64,000 bases of DNA, from the NCBI RefSeq assembly GCF_900044015.1, contig NZ_LN999835.1, forward strand, positions 1 to 64,000. The letters run 5' to 3'. Within the stretch, counting starts at the first letter, position 1. Each line of letters starts with the position of its first letter. This document shows positions 20,110-30,842 of this stretch, piece after piece. The notes under the pieces are model-generated. The model did not search any database, was not told where the DNA came from, and was given only the letters and a program-made list of their open reading frames with translations. The DNA comes from Candidatus Hoaglandella endobia (lineage in GTDB: Bacteria; Pseudomonadota; Gammaproteobacteria; Enterobacterales; Enterobacteriaceae). Both the position numbers and the translations under genes were made by a program.

Positions 20110-20354
20110 GACTTGACTCCTAAATTAATAAAGATAAAGATTTTAAGATGATAGATCTTAGAGGTACTCGTAATCACGCTACAATAAAGTTAGTAACTAT
20201 AAGTCCCAAACACTAAAATATTAGCTGTATTACTACTGATAATACAGTTTAAATTAAAAAAATTACATATATCAACTAATAGTTAATGGGTTATTTTATT
20301 GTTTAATTGTACTGCTTATGCTACTGTTGTTGGCGTGATAATGCCAGGTTGACC

Positions 20355-20915
20355 ATGAAAACGTTGATTCTTTATTTAAGTCATGACGGCCAAACCCATA
20401 AAATAGCGCGCTTTATATCAGTCTATCTTACCGATTACTGTGAATGCGATGTGGTAGACCTGCGTCTTGTTCCCAATCTTGATCTACAACGTTACCAGCG
20501 GGTGGTAATAGGCGCTGCTATCCGCTATGGCCGTTTCGCAGCAGATCTGGATCGTTTCATAGCACAGCAGCTTGATTGGCTGCACAGCATTCCCAGCGCA
20601 TTTTATTCAGTTAATCTAATGGCGCGTAAACCTAATAAAAGGACGCCGGTAACCAATTCCTATACAAGAAAATTTTTGGTAAAAACACCGTGGCGACCAG
20701 ATCTTTGTGAAGTTTTTGCCGGTGCCCTATGTTGCTCACGCTATTGCTGGTTTGATCGCGTCATGATTAAGTTGATCATGCGGATAACTAGTGGTGAGCT
20801 CAATCTTATAAAAGACAAAGAAATTGAATATACAGATTGGCAACAAGTTTCTGCCTTCGCCGGTAATTTAGCTAAATTAACCGCCAAACAGACGACGTTA
20901 ACCCCCCCTAATTGA
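20355..20915 (+). CDS. hemG: Menaquinone-dependent protoporphyrinogen IX dehydrogenase
   Basis: HemG is a flavodoxin-like FMN enzyme converting protoporphyrinogen IX to protoporphyrin IX at the inner membrane. The ATG at 20355 gives MKTLILYLSHDGQT, matching E. coli MKTLILFSTRDGQT, and 186 residues. An upstream in-frame start at 20307 would add 16 unconserved residues. The RVVIGAAIRYG, SAFYSVNLMARKP and RKFLVKTPWRPD segments are conserved. trkH, its usual upstream partner, is not seen. Retention implies heme synthesis and respiration. Confidence 0.95.
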   Translation: MKTLILYLSHDGQTHKIARFISVYLTDYCECDVVDLRLVPNLDLQRYQRVVIGAAIRYGRFAADLDRFIAQQLDWLHSIPSAFYSVNLMARKPNKRTPVTNSYTRKFLVKTPWRPDLCEVFAGALCCSRYCWFDRVMIKLIMRITSGELNLIKDKEIEYTDWQQVSAFAGNLAKLTAKQTTLTPPN

Positions 20916-21078
20916 GTTTTTTTACCTAAAAATTATATCTAATTAATTAAAATTGCATTTATCTTAAGGGTTGTTTATATTGCCAATATATTTATTATAT
21001 TACCTGAATCAGGTTACTAGGGTTAGCTAATAAATTTTAACCATAGGCGTCAATAATTAGGTAACAAGTATTGCACTA

Positions 21079-21288
21079 ATGAAGGTGTCAATGGAAATAA
21101 TAAACAACAAATTACGCCGCACCGTATTGGTAGTTATATTGTTAGAACTGTACAGCTGTGGCCTAAAAGGTCCACTCTATTTTAGAGATACAGGAAAAGC
21201 AGACAAAATTCAGGAAAAATTTCAACTGAAAACTACGCGATCCTCTACTCAGCTTAAGGTAGCAAAAGCTTCACTAACGATTAGGTAA
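21079..21288 (+). CDS. lptM: LptM (YifL)-like small lipoprotein
   Basis: A 69-residue product with a basic N-terminus, a hydrophobic segment (about 15-23) and a lipobox ending LYSC (Cys27), followed by the LptM hallmark CGLKGPLYF. LptM is a small outer-membrane lipoprotein that assists oxidative maturation of the LptD translocon. An ATG at 21091 would give a shorter, more typical signal peptide. Tyr at -2 of the lipobox and Glu in the hydrophobic core are unusual. The tail is unrelated to E. coli. Its usual neighbours dapF and cyaY are missing. Confidence 0.78.
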   Translation: MKVSMEIINNKLRRTVLVVILLELYSCGLKGPLYFRDTGKADKIQEKFQLKTTRSSTQLKVAKASLTIR

Positions 21289-21396
21289 AAAGTATCTACT
21301 CTCAGCTTAACTACTTTCTTTTTATGAACAAAAAAACTGCATTCAAATGCAACCATTACGTCAATTTAGGCTAGATATAATAGTAGAATAAATGTT

Positions 21397-22188
21397 ATGG
21401 GTTTTCTTACTACAAAGCGTATTGTGGTAACTGGTGTCGCCAGTAACCGTTCAATTGCCTACGGTATCGCTAAGGCCATGCATCGCGAAGGTGCTCAGTT
21501 AGCTTTCACTTATCAGAACAATAAATTAAAATATCGGTTAGAAAGTTTTGCCGAGAAGTTTAATTCTAGTATCATACTACCATGCGAGGTAACAGAAGAT
21601 GCCAGCATTGATACTCTGTTTACAGAGTTAGCCAAAGTTTGGCCGAAATTTGATGGTTTCGTCCACGCGATAGCTTATGCTCCCAGCGACCAACTGGATG
21701 GTGATTACGTTAATGCAGTAACTCGCGAAGGTTTTGCCATCGCACACGACATTAGCGCCTACAGCTTTGTCGCTATGGCAAAAGCTAGCCGCCCCATGCT
21801 AAATCCTAACTCCGCCCTAGTCACCTTGACCTACCTTGGTTCTGAGCGCGCAATTCCCAACTACAACGTCATGGGACTAGCTAAAGCTTCGCTGGAAGCG
21901 AACACACGCTATATGGCTAATGCCCTGGGTCCCCAGGGCGTCCGTGTTAATGCTATATCAGCAGGTCCAATACGCACCTTAGCCGCATCTAGCATAAAGA
22001 ACTTTAAGAAAATGCTGTCTTATTATGAAGCTGTGACACCCCTCCCACGCTTGGTGACTATTGAGGATATCGGCAATACTGCTGCCTTCCTGTGCTCTGA
22101 TTTATCGGCAGGGATTACCGGTGAGGTAGTGCATGTTGATGGTGGCTTTCATATTAGTGCCAACCTGTTGGGTCTCAATGTACAATGA
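21397..22188 (+). CDS. fabI: Enoyl-[ACP] reductase (NADH)
   Basis: FabI reduces enoyl-ACP in the last step of each fatty acid elongation cycle. The 263 residues compare with 262 in E. coli. The Rossmann SDR features [15 protein letters not shown] (about residues 10-24), [26 protein letters not shown] with the catalytic Tyr and Lys, and [10 protein letters not shown] are conserved. It is the functional partner of acpS in this window. Confidence 0.97.
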   Translation: MGFLTTKRIVVTGVASNRSIAYGIAKAMHREGAQLAFTYQNNKLKYRLESFAEKFNSSIILPCEVTEDASIDTLFTELAKVWPKFDGFVHAIAYAPSDQLDGDYVNAVTREGFAIAHDISAYSFVAMAKASRPMLNPNSALVTLTYLGSERAIPNYNVMGLAKASLEANTRYMANALGPQGVRVNAISAGPIRTLAASSIKNFKKMLSYYEAVTPLPRLVTIEDIGNTAAFLCSDLSAGITGEVVHVDGGFHISANLLGLNVQ

Positions 22189-22293
22189 GAGGTATCTTGA
22201 TGACTAAGCGTGAGATGTCCGCAGCGTTAGCGTTTAACGTCAACGGCACATACTGCCTATTTAAGGCTCAACCAATAAACAATAATTATTTAT

Positions 22294-23058
22294 TTAATAC
22301 ATAATTTTATTAGTATTATTATACTGTAATTCACGCAGTATATTGTCCAATGCGGCTGGCGGGTCGACCGACTGTGTGATTGGACGGCCGATCACCATAT
22401 AATTAACGCCTGCCTGCTGCGCCTGCAGCGGTGTCATTACACGATGCTGATCGCCTGTATCATTACCAGTACAGCGAATTCCCGGTGTTACTAAAGTGAA
22501 AGCCGCGCCGCAGTTAGTTCTTAACTGACTTACTTCCCAAGCTGAGCATACAACACCGTCAAGACCGCATTGCTTGGCCATAACAGCTAGCCGCACAGTA
22601 TAATCAAAAGCACTGCTGGCAATGCCTAGCTTACGTAAATCAGCATCGTTCATGCTGGTAAGCACCGTTACAGCGATAAGTATTGGGGCTTGTGTGCCAA
22701 ATGATACCAGCGCATTGCGGGCTGCTACCATCATACGTTCACCACCGATGGCGTGGATATTTAACATCCAAACTCCCAGCTCTGCTGCTGCGCTAACCGC
22801 TTTGGCAACCGTGTGAGGGATATCATGAAATTTTAAATCTAAAAAAATATTAAATCCGCGTTTTTGCAAATCGCGCACTAGTGATGGCCCAGTATAGGTA
22901 AATATTTCTTTGCCAATTTTAAATTGGCATTGTCGGGGCGAAACTCTGTCAGCAAATGCCAGTGCCTGATGCGCATCCGCATAATCAAGGGCAACAATCA
23001 CCGGTGAGCTAATTTGCTGTGCTGGCTTAGAACCATCTAAGTTGGTGGTAGGTGTCAT
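22294..23058 (-). CDS. pyrF: Orotidine 5'-phosphate decarboxylase
   Basis: PyrF decarboxylates OMP to UMP, the step after PyrE. The 254 residues compare with 245 in E. coli. The catalytic [15 protein letters not shown] motif (Lys/Asp cluster), VTVLTSM, LVTPGIR and MVIGRPIT are intact. Downstream of lapB on the same strand, the E. coli lapA-lapB-pyrF order is kept although lapA is broken. Confidence 0.97.
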   Translation of the reverse strand: MTPTTNLDGSKPAQQISSPVIVALDYADAHQALAFADRVSPRQCQFKIGKEIFTYTGPSLVRDLQKRGFNIFLDLKFHDIPHTVAKAVSAAAELGVWMLNIHAIGGERMMVAARNALVSFGTQAPILIAVTVLTSMNDADLRKLGIASSAFDYTVRLAVMAKQCGLDGVVCSAWEVSQLRTNCGAAFTLVTPGIRCTGNDTGDQHRVMTPLQAQQAGVNYMVIGRPITQSVDPPAALDNILRELQYNNTNKIMY

Positions 23059-23221
23059 GAATATCTCTCAGTAGAAGCCCAAGGGGCGATTAGCACGTTG
23101 CTATGATTCGCTAAAACTATAAAAACCTACCTAGGTTAAATAAATCTGGTTCAGTATGCACGAACGCTCAGTCCTGTAGGAGTAGTAGGAGATGGTCTGA
23201 TTATTGTCAGATGATGGTGGA

Positions 23222-24379
23222 TTATTGTCCGTCAAGGCCGCGTATTGGCTTTACCGAGGCCCAGGATTTACATGACGGGCAGTGCCAATAGAGGTTATAG
23301 GAGGTGAAACCGCATTTTTGGCAACGGTAGCGTGGTTTAGTATGGATCTGTTCACCAACCATATCTCGCAACGTCAGAAGGCTTTCCTTGGCACGTCCAT
23401 CCTCAGCCTCGCTGAGATGGAAATCTATTAATCGGTGAAACATACGCATTGTCGGATGCTGGCGCAACTGCTGATTAATATAGCCCTGCGCTACTTCTGG
23501 CCCCTGCTCGCGTTCAATGATATCAGTTAACAATAGTTCGGCTTCTGAGCCAGTATTCTTTTCGACGCAAAGTTCAAGAAATTCCACCCAAGCAGTTGCT
23601 TGGTTAAGGGCATGATAACACAACTGTAGCATTGGCAGCGTTTCGCTGATCATTTCCTGATCTTGATCTAGGACCCGTGTTAACTCACTCACAGCACCGT
23701 TATAGTCCTGCTGATCTATAAATATCCTGGCCCGTATAATAGATACACGGGCGCTGTTTTTATCTGCTGTAGCGCCTTTTTTCAACAGTAGAATAGCTCG
23801 GTCAATATCTTCTCTGTCTATGGCCTGCAGAGCAAGCTCACAATAAAAATGGGCAATTTCTACCCTACGTTGCTCTTTACCAAGCTTAACCAGCTTTTCT
23901 GCTACATCAATTGCTTTCGACCATTCGCTAGTAGCTTGATAGATTTGCAATAACAGGCTAAGTGCCCCGACACGAAAATCTTTTTCGTTTACTAGTTGGC
24001 TAAACATATCTTCCGCACGATCATAAAATCCGGCTACCATATAGTCTTTGCCGAGCTGCTGAATCGCTAATAATCGTTGCTCAAATGTCAACGATATGCT
24101 GTCCATAAAAGCCCTGTGGATACGGATAGCGCGATCAACTTCACCACAAGAACGGAACAAATTTCCAAGCGTTAAATGTGCCTCTACAGCGTTGCTATGC
24201 TCTTTAAGCATATTTAGGGATAGATCAACTGCATTATCTTGCTGGTTTGAAAGTAAACAGCTAATCCCAGCAAAACAATTAGCTTCTTGTTGCTGTTTAT
24301 CCTGCTGTGCGCTCTTGCGCCCCATATACCAGCTAGAGGCGGCAGCTACGGGCAATAATAGAAACAGCAGTGCTAACAT
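23222..24379 (-). CDS. lapB: LPS assembly protein LapB (YciM)
   Basis: LapB controls LPS synthesis by directing FtsH to degrade LpxC. The 385 residues compare with 389 in E. coli. One N-terminal membrane helix (LALLFLLLPVAAASSWYMG) is followed by about nine TPR-type repeats and a C-terminal rubredoxin-like zinc site with CQKCGF and CPSCKSW. The end KPIRGLDGQ is conserved. Its partner lapA, normally just upstream, survives only as a fragment, so LapB acts without it or is itself relaxing. Confidence 0.96.
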   Translation of the reverse strand: MLALLFLLLPVAAASSWYMGRKSAQQDKQQQEANCFAGISCLLSNQQDNAVDLSLNMLKEHSNAVEAHLTLGNLFRSCGEVDRAIRIHRAFMDSISLTFEQRLLAIQQLGKDYMVAGFYDRAEDMFSQLVNEKDFRVGALSLLLQIYQATSEWSKAIDVAEKLVKLGKEQRRVEIAHFYCELALQAIDREDIDRAILLLKKGATADKNSARVSIIRARIFIDQQDYNGAVSELTRVLDQDQEMISETLPMLQLCYHALNQATAWVEFLELCVEKNTGSEAELLLTDIIEREQGPEVAQGYINQQLRQHPTMRMFHRLIDFHLSEAEDGRAKESLLTLRDMVGEQIHTKPRYRCQKCGFTSYNLYWHCPSCKSWASVKPIRGLDGQ

Positions 24380-24443
24380 AATCCGTTATTCCTTCGAGGC
24401 AAACAGACTTTTGTTGACGGATGGATATGGAGGTAGCTTTTTA

Positions 24444-24598
24444 CTACGTTGCTAGCTTTTCCTCCAGACTTTCCAACTTGCGCTTAGTTCGAATCAGCGC
24501 CAAGCGCGTACGTAGCCAAAAAAGCATGCAGAGGATCCAGACGATATAAAAAAGTTGATACCTTAATTGCCCCTGAGCTAGTAAAAAGGTAATCTAAT
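24444..24598 (-). pseudogene. lapA: lapA (yciS) remnant
   Basis: On the minus strand one frame reads FLLAQGQLRYQLFYIVWI and then LCMLFWLRTRLALIRTKRKL, ending ESLEEKLAT. These align with the LapA segments NYLLAQGEYRIS and GLFWLRVRVSLARAERKIKRLENQL. The N-terminal membrane segment is absent and the piece upstream (LDYLF) is in another frame. No usable start exists. It sits between pgpB and lapB, the ancestral pgpB-lapA-lapB order. Confidence 0.82.
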
Positions 24599-24836
24599 CG
24601 TTAGATGCGCCTATCTTAACATGATTTACGGCAAGTAGCATTCTGAAACTATTCAGAATATAAATAACTATTCAGATGATTAGCGTTCCATTTGTTATAA
24701 TTAAGTAACGACTAAGTAACTACTATTTTAGTTACCAGGTTTCAGTATAGGTCTTATCAGTATAGTTATTACTGGCGCACTTCTACGCAAAATTTCTTCC
24801 TCCTACTTTAGGTAATTGGCAGTTTGTGCCGCTGTC

Positions 24837-25586
24837 TTAACGGCGGTTGCAGATACCGTGCACCTTCTCAGGTTTCAGTGTTCCTATCCAGCACTGTATC
24901 AGCCAACATGCTAGTGTAATAATGAACCAACTGACTACTACACTCATCATCACATCCTGCGGCCAATGCAGGCCCATCCATATACGACTGATCATCACGC
25001 CGCTAGCCCAAACTAACAGTACTAGTATAGTAACTACATGCCTAGTTGGCCACAGTAATCCTACAGAAAATAGTGCCCAACTAGCGGCAAAAATGGTATG
25101 GCCAGAAGGAAAAGAAAAGCCTGTTTCATGCCGCCAGTGGTGCTGTAACCATGTCGGTATCGTTTTTTCACTCTGCAGCTCGTGCGCTACCGCTTCGCTA
25201 CGCTCTTTGTGCGTCATTGCATAAAAAGCCTGATCATCAATGGAGTAGTGCTTATCGAGCCAAACGACAAAAGGTCTTGGCGTCTGCACCCTATCTTTGA
25301 TAAAAGACTTCATTCCCTGACCGACGAGCAGCGTGGTAGCTAAGATTACTACCAGCGCTAGTGCTGGTTTTAGCCTATAGGGTAGGCACCAGAAAAACCA
25401 GCTAATTAGTAAGATACTGGTTAATATCCCCCAGGGGGACGTGACGGTTTGTGTCAACCAATACAGACCTATTAGCCAACGATAATCACTTCCAGACTGC
25501 CATTGCCAGCCGCTGACCCACAGTAACAACGGTAAAATTATCAGAAGCAGCGCTCCGATCCCTGTGCGTTTTGCAATTAAAAACAT
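24837..25586 (-). CDS. pgpB: Phosphatidylglycerophosphatase B / undecaprenyl-PP phosphatase (PAP2 family)
   Basis: This integral inner-membrane phosphatase dephosphorylates phosphatidylglycerophosphate and undecaprenyl pyrophosphate. The 249 residues compare with 254 in E. coli. The three PAP2 motifs are present: KDRVQTPRP, PSGHT, and SRIWMGLHWPQD with the catalytic His. Several hydrophobic segments flank them. With clsA it forms the lipid-head-group part of the window and may also serve carrier-lipid recycling. Confidence 0.95.
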   Translation of the reverse strand: MFLIAKRTGIGALLLIILPLLLWVSGWQWQSGSDYRWLIGLYWLTQTVTSPWGILTSILLISWFFWCLPYRLKPALALVVILATTLLVGQGMKSFIKDRVQTPRPFVVWLDKHYSIDDQAFYAMTHKERSEAVAHELQSEKTIPTWLQHHWRHETGFSFPSGHTIFAASWALFSVGLLWPTRHVVTILVLLVWASGVMISRIWMGLHWPQDVMMSVVVSWFIITLACWLIQCWIGTLKPEKVHGICNRR

Positions 25587-26181
25587 CGAGTTTTTTCCTT
25601 TAATTAGAGCCTACCAAGTTTAGAATCTGCATAAAATCAACTATCCAAACATTAACTTTGCTGTCTTGATTCAGCTGTACTTGCTAGCCTAATACACCAA
25701 AACCATTAACTCTGCTTGAGAATAAGATATTATTTTTCTGTATCAATAAGCGTAAAAGTAAGAATTTTGTTGCCTATATCCCCCAAAATGGGTAGCAGAA
25801 GAAAAGATATACGTAGTCAGTACGGCACGGTTAAAAGCGTTATCAAGCGAGCGTCCAGTGACGATTAGATTGTTTTGTAGGTAACTTAGGCAGACAGAGC
25901 TTCTTCGATAGCGAAGCTGTAACAGCTATAAGAAGGTGGTCAGACGATAGTAAGGTGCCCATCTAGGCAGCATTACTAACCCTTAATATAATCTTCTGTG
26001 TTTACTGCTTCTTCATATTATGAATTACTACTATAAACCTAATGTAGGGAACAACGTCATAAAACGAAAGCGTTATTTATATTAGTTATTTTTTAACTAA
26101 CAAAATGCTGTTTAATAAAATACTTAATATCTTTTCGTTACTAATTAAAACATAAGATTAGCCTAGTTAACGTTCACATTA
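25587..26181. other. Gene-free spacer between pgpB and topA
   Basis: About 595 bases where E. coli has ribA, acnA and cysB. No readable remnant was found. A short AGCTTC/GAAGCT stem lies near 25900-25920. Confidence 0.55.
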
Positions 26182-28770
26182 TTATTTCTTGCTCAACTGC
26201 CATTGGCCATCGAGATAAAACAAGGTCCAGCCGGTGGCCTTACCATTCTTTTCAGATGCAATGTATTGTTGCTTAGTTTTGCGGCTAAAGCGCACCAGGG
26301 TACTATTACCTGCCTCGTCCTGGGCAGGTGCATCGGCTAGATAGTGCAGCTTCTCCGGCAAGCGTTCGCGGAACCTGGCTAGTTCTGCGACCAGTGGTGC
26401 ACGGGTTTCACGAGATTTAGGAAAGGTATTGGCGGCTAGAAATACTCCCGACGCGCCGTTACGTAGTACAAAATAAGCGTCTGATCTCTCGCAGTGAAGC
26501 TCGGGCAGCGGTACCGGGTCTTCTTTTGGCGGCGCTACATCGCCGTGGCGTAAGATCTTGCGGGTATTATTACATACTTCATTGGTACAGGCCATATATT
26601 TACCGAAACGCCCCAGTTTTAGATGCATATCTGATCCGCATTTTTCACATTCTACAATCGTTCCGTCGTAGCCTTTAATACAAAATTGACCCTGCTCGAT
26701 TTCATAGCCTTCGCACAACGGATTATTCCCGCAAACGTACAGTTTGCTCTGGCTATCAACAATAAGATAACTGTCCATTGCCGTGTGGCACTTAGCGCAG
26801 CGGCGGCGAGCGCGTAGTGCATTAGTTTCAGCATCATCTCCATCAAGCAGGTTGATTGTTTCTACTTCCGGAATCAAGTTAATAGAATTTTTACAACGCT
26901 CTTTAGGCGGTAAAATATAGCCGGAACATCCTAAAAATACCCCGGTGCTAGCTGTACGAATCCCCATTTTCCGGCTACAGACCGGACAATCGATGCGGAT
27001 CATTACCATCTTATTATTCCCCATACCTCCATCTTGAGGATCCTTTTTAGCTTTTTCTAACTGTTGGCTGAATTTTTCAAAGAAGGTATCTAATACACTT
27101 TTCCATTCTTGCTCACTAGCAGCAACTTGATCAAGCTTATCTTCCATTTTTGCAGTAAAATCATAATTCATCAGCTCGTGGAAATTCTCCTCCAAGCAAT
27201 CTGTTACAATCTCACCCATTTTATCGGCATAAAAACGGCAGTTCTCCACGTGAACATAGCCGCGATCCTGAATATTAGAAATTATCGATACATAGGTCGA
27301 TGGCCGCCCTATTTTGCGTTTCTCTAGCTCTTTGACCAAGGAAGACTCACTATAGCGTGCTAGCGGTTTAGTAAAATGCTGACTAGGAAGCAATTTTTCT
27401 AATATAAGCGTCTGGCCTATCTTAATTGCTGGCAAAATACGGTCTTCTACTTTATGCAGCGCAGGCATAATTATGGTCCAGCCATCAAAACGCAAGGCCC
27501 TACAGCGAGTACGCAACTGAAATTCTCCGGCGGTAACGCTCAGTGTGGTGTCGTCATAGCGTGCTGGAGTCATTTGACACGCTATAAATTGGCGCCATAT
27601 TAAATGGTAAATTTTTTGCGCTTCAGGCCTTGTATCATTTAACTGTTCTGCTAGAACATGAACATCGGAGGGACGGATAGCCTCATGAGCTTCCTGAGTA
27701 TTATCTTTACTGACGTACTTGTTGGCTTGTTTAGGTAGATATTTATTACCAAAAGTATCGATTATATAGCATCGAACCATATTAAGCGCATCTTGACTTA
27801 GATTAGTTGAATTAGTACGCATATAGGTGATATGGCCCATCTCGTACAAACTTTGTGCCAGTATCATAGTTTTTTTTATGTCATAACCCAAGTAGTTACT
27901 GGCCGCCTGCTGTAGCGTTGCAGTAGTAAAAGGAGCACTAGGTTTACTGCTGATTGGCTTCTTTTCGTTATTGCTGACCACGAAATTTGCCTTTTCTAGC
28001 AACGATATCGCCGCCTGGATTTGCTGCTGATGAACGGGCTGAAACAGTTTTCCCTTCTGATGAGTTACCTGCATCGCTAACGTCGAAGCGTGCGAAGTAA
28101 TTAAATTAGCATGCAGTTTCCAATACTCCTTAGGTATGAACGCCTTGATTTCCCGCTCACGCTCCACCACTAACCGTACCGCCACCGATTGTACTCTACC
28201 AGCCGATAAACCGCGGGCTATTTTTTCCCATAATAATGGAGATACCATATAACCTACCAAACGGTCCATAAACCTTCTCGTCTGCTGGGCATGAACCCGA
28301 TTAATATTCAATTCGCCTGGTTTGTCAAAAGCTTGTATAATCGCATTGCGGGTAATTTCATTAAATACTACTCGGCTAAAACGTTTATTATTACCGCCGA
28401 TCACTTCGCGTAGATGCCAAGCTATTGCTTCACCTTCACGATCAAAGTCGGTAGCAAGATAAATATGGCTGGCTTTTTCTGCCAGCGCTTTTAACTCGGT
28501 TACCACTTTCTCCTTACCGGGCAGGATTTGATACTGCGCTTTCCAGCCATGATAAGGGTCAATGCCCATACTGTTGACTAGCGCACTTTGCGGATCTGCT
28601 TTATTTTTTTTCTTTTTATTTGCTTCAATGTTCTTTTGGCTAGCTGAACCGCTAGTCGGTAAATCGCGTATGTGACCGATACTAGACTTAACTACGTAGT
28701 CATTTCCTAAATATTTATTAATCGTTTTGGCTTTGGCCGGCGATTCAACGATAACGAGAACTTTACCCAT
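26182..28770 (-). CDS. topA: DNA topoisomerase I
   Basis: A type IA topoisomerase that relaxes negative supercoils. The 862 residues compare with 865 in E. coli. The Toprim domain ([12 protein letters not shown] and [13 protein letters not shown]), the active-site tyrosine in ITYMRT (Tyr316, E. coli Tyr319), and three C-terminal zinc-ribbon modules (CPVC, CAKC, CEKC) followed by the DNA-binding tail are present. The invariant Asp four residues after the tyrosine (E. coli D323, RTDST) is Asn320 here, codon AAT. Both flanks lack cysB and sohB. Confidence 0.97.
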   Translation of the reverse strand: MGKVLVIVESPAKAKTINKYLGNDYVVKSSIGHIRDLPTSGSASQKNIEANKKKKNKADPQSALVNSMGIDPYHGWKAQYQILPGKEKVVTELKALAEKASHIYLATDFDREGEAIAWHLREVIGGNNKRFSRVVFNEITRNAIIQAFDKPGELNINRVHAQQTRRFMDRLVGYMVSPLLWEKIARGLSAGRVQSVAVRLVVEREREIKAFIPKEYWKLHANLITSHASTLAMQVTHQKGKLFQPVHQQQIQAAISLLEKANFVVSNNEKKPISSKPSAPFTTATLQQAASNYLGYDIKKTMILAQSLYEMGHITYMRTNSTNLSQDALNMVRCYIIDTFGNKYLPKQANKYVSKDNTQEAHEAIRPSDVHVLAEQLNDTRPEAQKIYHLIWRQFIACQMTPARYDDTTLSVTAGEFQLRTRCRALRFDGWTIIMPALHKVEDRILPAIKIGQTLILEKLLPSQHFTKPLARYSESSLVKELEKRKIGRPSTYVSIISNIQDRGYVHVENCRFYADKMGEIVTDCLEENFHELMNYDFTAKMEDKLDQVAASEQEWKSVLDTFFEKFSQQLEKAKKDPQDGGMGNNKMVMIRIDCPVCSRKMGIRTASTGVFLGCSGYILPPKERCKNSINLIPEVETINLLDGDDAETNALRARRRCAKCHTAMDSYLIVDSQSKLYVCGNNPLCEGYEIEQGQFCIKGYDGTIVECEKCGSDMHLKLGRFGKYMACTNEVCNNTRKILRHGDVAPPKEDPVPLPELHCERSDAYFVLRNGASGVFLAANTFPKSRETRAPLVAELARFRERLPEKLHYLADAPAQDEAGNSTLVRFSRKTKQQYIASEKNGKATGWTLFYLDGQWQLSKK

Positions 28771-29212
28771 TTTTATTTTTACCTAAGTCAGGTCTTTACA
28801 AGAAGAAGTTTTTTACGCTAACTTTTTGAGTTCACCATACTTTCAACATGGTGACAGTGTTTAAAAATACCATCTATTTTTGTTACCTTAAATTAAGGTA
28901 TGCGCATTAGCATTCCTAAATACTATTTTTAAATTTTAAGCTAAGTACTTTTATGATAGGTATCATGGAATTTAGGAAAAAATCGGTTTAACTAAAAATA
29001 CAACTTAGTCTTCTAATAAACAGAAGATACCTGAACAAAGATCTGCCAGAGATATTACGCTACAAAGTAATTAATATACCATATATAATAACCTTGTTAA
29101 AAACTCCCCTATAAAAAGGTTATTATCATTGTGACTGCTACAATGAATGATATCGCAATCTCTCTTCTAGAGAGGCATACTGATCATCCTGTGGTTTCGC
29201 TTGTTTTTTATC
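28771..29212. repeat. Spacer with a 17-bp palindrome upstream of topA
   Basis: No gene in 440 AT-rich bases. TACCTTAA (28884-28891) and TTAAGGTA (28893-28900) form a perfect inverted repeat around a single A, about 115 bp upstream of the topA start. A CTCTC/GAGAG hairpin near 29160-29175 lies just downstream of rluB. Confidence 0.45.
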
Positions 29213-30004
29213 TTACTGCGTTCGTGCTCTACCTGGTGGTAGTTTAGTGACCGATAATTCAGGTAGAAGATGTACCTTGTGCCGGAGATAATTGATGTAA
29301 TCAAGCGGCAGCTCTGTCCAGCTACCGCGCGGTAGCCATGTGGGCAGTACTATGTCGCCATAACGCACACGAATAAGTCGGCTGACCCGTATTCTGACCG
29401 CTTCCCATAGGCGCCTAACTTCTCGATTACGCCCTTCAGTTAGCGTAACGTTATACCACTGATTAAGCCTTTTGCCGCCTTTAAAAATTAGCCGGCGAAA
29501 AGCTGCCGGCCCGTCTTTAAGCTGTACGCCACAAGTAAGCTGGTGCAGCTTGTATGCGTCAACTTTACCAAATATACGCACGGCGTATTCGCGTTCAATT
29601 TTGCAGCTTGGATGCATCATACGATTAGCTAATTCACCGTCAGTAGTGAATAGCAATAGACCTGAAGTATTCATATCTAGTCGACCTACGACAACCCAGC
29701 GAGCATGGTTTAAACGCGGCAGACGATCGAATACCGTGGGACGACCATCGGGGTCGCGGCGAGTGCATAGCTCACCTTCAGGCTTGTAATAAACTAGTAC
29801 GCGGCACAGCACATCAGCTACTGGTTTAATAGAAATTAGGCGGCTATCAACCCGGATCTGGGGCATGATGTTAACATCAATACGGTCGCCCAGCAGGGCA
29901 ATTTTTCCATCTACGCTTACGCGCCCTTGTGCAATAAGCATTTCGATATCGCGCCGGGACTGTTGCCCGGCGCGTGCCAGGACTTTTTGCAGCTTTTCGC
30001 TCAT
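29213..30004 (-). CDS. rluB: 23S rRNA pseudouridine(2605) synthase
   Basis: RluB isomerises U2605 of 23S rRNA. The 263 residues compare with 291 in E. coli; the basic, low-complexity C-terminal tail is reduced. An N-terminal S4-type RNA-binding domain ([17 protein letters not shown]) precedes the RsuA-family catalytic motif [26 protein letters not shown] with the catalytic Asp. [14 protein letters not shown] is the conserved C-lobe motif. It is upstream of and divergent from the trp operon. Confidence 0.94.
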   Translation of the reverse strand: MSEKLQKVLARAGQQSRRDIEMLIAQGRVSVDGKIALLGDRIDVNIMPQIRVDSRLISIKPVADVLCRVLVYYKPEGELCTRRDPDGRPTVFDRLPRLNHARWVVVGRLDMNTSGLLLFTTDGELANRMMHPSCKIEREYAVRIFGKVDAYKLHQLTCGVQLKDGPAAFRRLIFKGGKRLNQWYNVTLTEGRNREVRRLWEAVRIRVSRLIRVRYGDIVLPTWLPRGSWTELPLDYINYLRHKVHLLPELSVTKLPPGRARTQ

Positions 30005-30736
30005 GGCATAATCTCATCATCTCATATATCGCTCTTACAGAGCACATAATTATATTACATAAGTTATATAATTATATAACATCAAGGTTACATAATAATA
30101 TGTAACTTAATCTTAGCTAGAATTACTTAAAGAAAGTTAAGGAGCTGTCCCTAGCTAACTCTGTACACCTACCCAGGTTTACAACCAAAATTTCGTGCAT
30201 AACTATGATGCCATACATACCCTGCGGTTTATTATAATGTTATTTACGGTTAGATTATTAGATTAATAATCTAATAATTATCAATATCCTTAATTATCAA
30301 TATCCTTATCCTTATCCTTAGTTAGTTAATATAATATAGCCAACAGATCATTTTTTTGATGATTAGTGCGGCTTAGATAACATATTGTTTAACATTATAC
30401 ATATATTATAAAATATAATAGCATTTGACGGTACACATAATCCAATACCCAGCTTATTAGCTGACATCATACTTATTTAGTAACATTAAGAATAAAAGTT
30501 TTATTAATAGATATTGTTTTCTGCAAGTTAAAGAACTGGTTATCTACCAGCACATAATATTTTCATAATTATGAACAGCAATCGCTGTACACTAAGATAA
30601 AATTATTTCTACTAGCTATTAGATTTAATTTTTATTCATGAACCAGTTTAGTCAAACTATATAATAGGTAATCATATTTATAATAGTTAATACTATGAAA
30701 TTAGATAAAATTTAGCGATCTAGCGCCACGCTAATA
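30005..30736. other. Long AT-rich spacer between rluB and the trp leader, with a short tandem repeat
   Basis: About 730 bases without a gene. A 16-base unit AATTATCAATATCCTT occurs twice in direct tandem (30276-30307), and its tail ATCCTT then repeats twice more to 30319. A TATAAT hexamer at 30679-30684 is a candidate -10 for the trp operon but has no convincing -35 partner. No TrpR operator was recognised. Confidence 0.45.
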
Positions 30737-30784
30737 ATGCTAATTAAAATAAGAATGCTTTGCTGGTGGCGAAGCTCCTTTTAA
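30737..30784 (+). CDS. trpL: trp operon leader peptide
   Basis: A 15-codon frame ending CWWRSSF contains two consecutive UGG tryptophan codons (30764-30769) and an Arg codon, like E. coli TrpL [14 protein letters not shown]. A second in-frame ATG at 30755 gives a 9-residue version, MLCWWRSSF. The UAA is at 30782-30784 and the attenuator hairpin starts 58 bases later, a spacing like the classical leader. It would sense charged tRNA-Trp through ribosome stalling. Neither ATG has a strong Shine-Dalgarno. Confidence 0.72.
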   Translation: MLIKIRMLCWWRSSF

Positions 30785-30842
30785 TTTGTATAGAGGGATG
30801 GTATCATCCATTACGCTCATCAGACCGAGCAAGATCCAAAAC

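Noticed and set aside
30661-30736. sigma70 promoter and TrpR operator for the trp operon
   Set aside because: A TATAAT exists at 30679-30684, but there is no acceptable -35 hexamer at proper spacing and no CTAGTTAACTAG-like operator.
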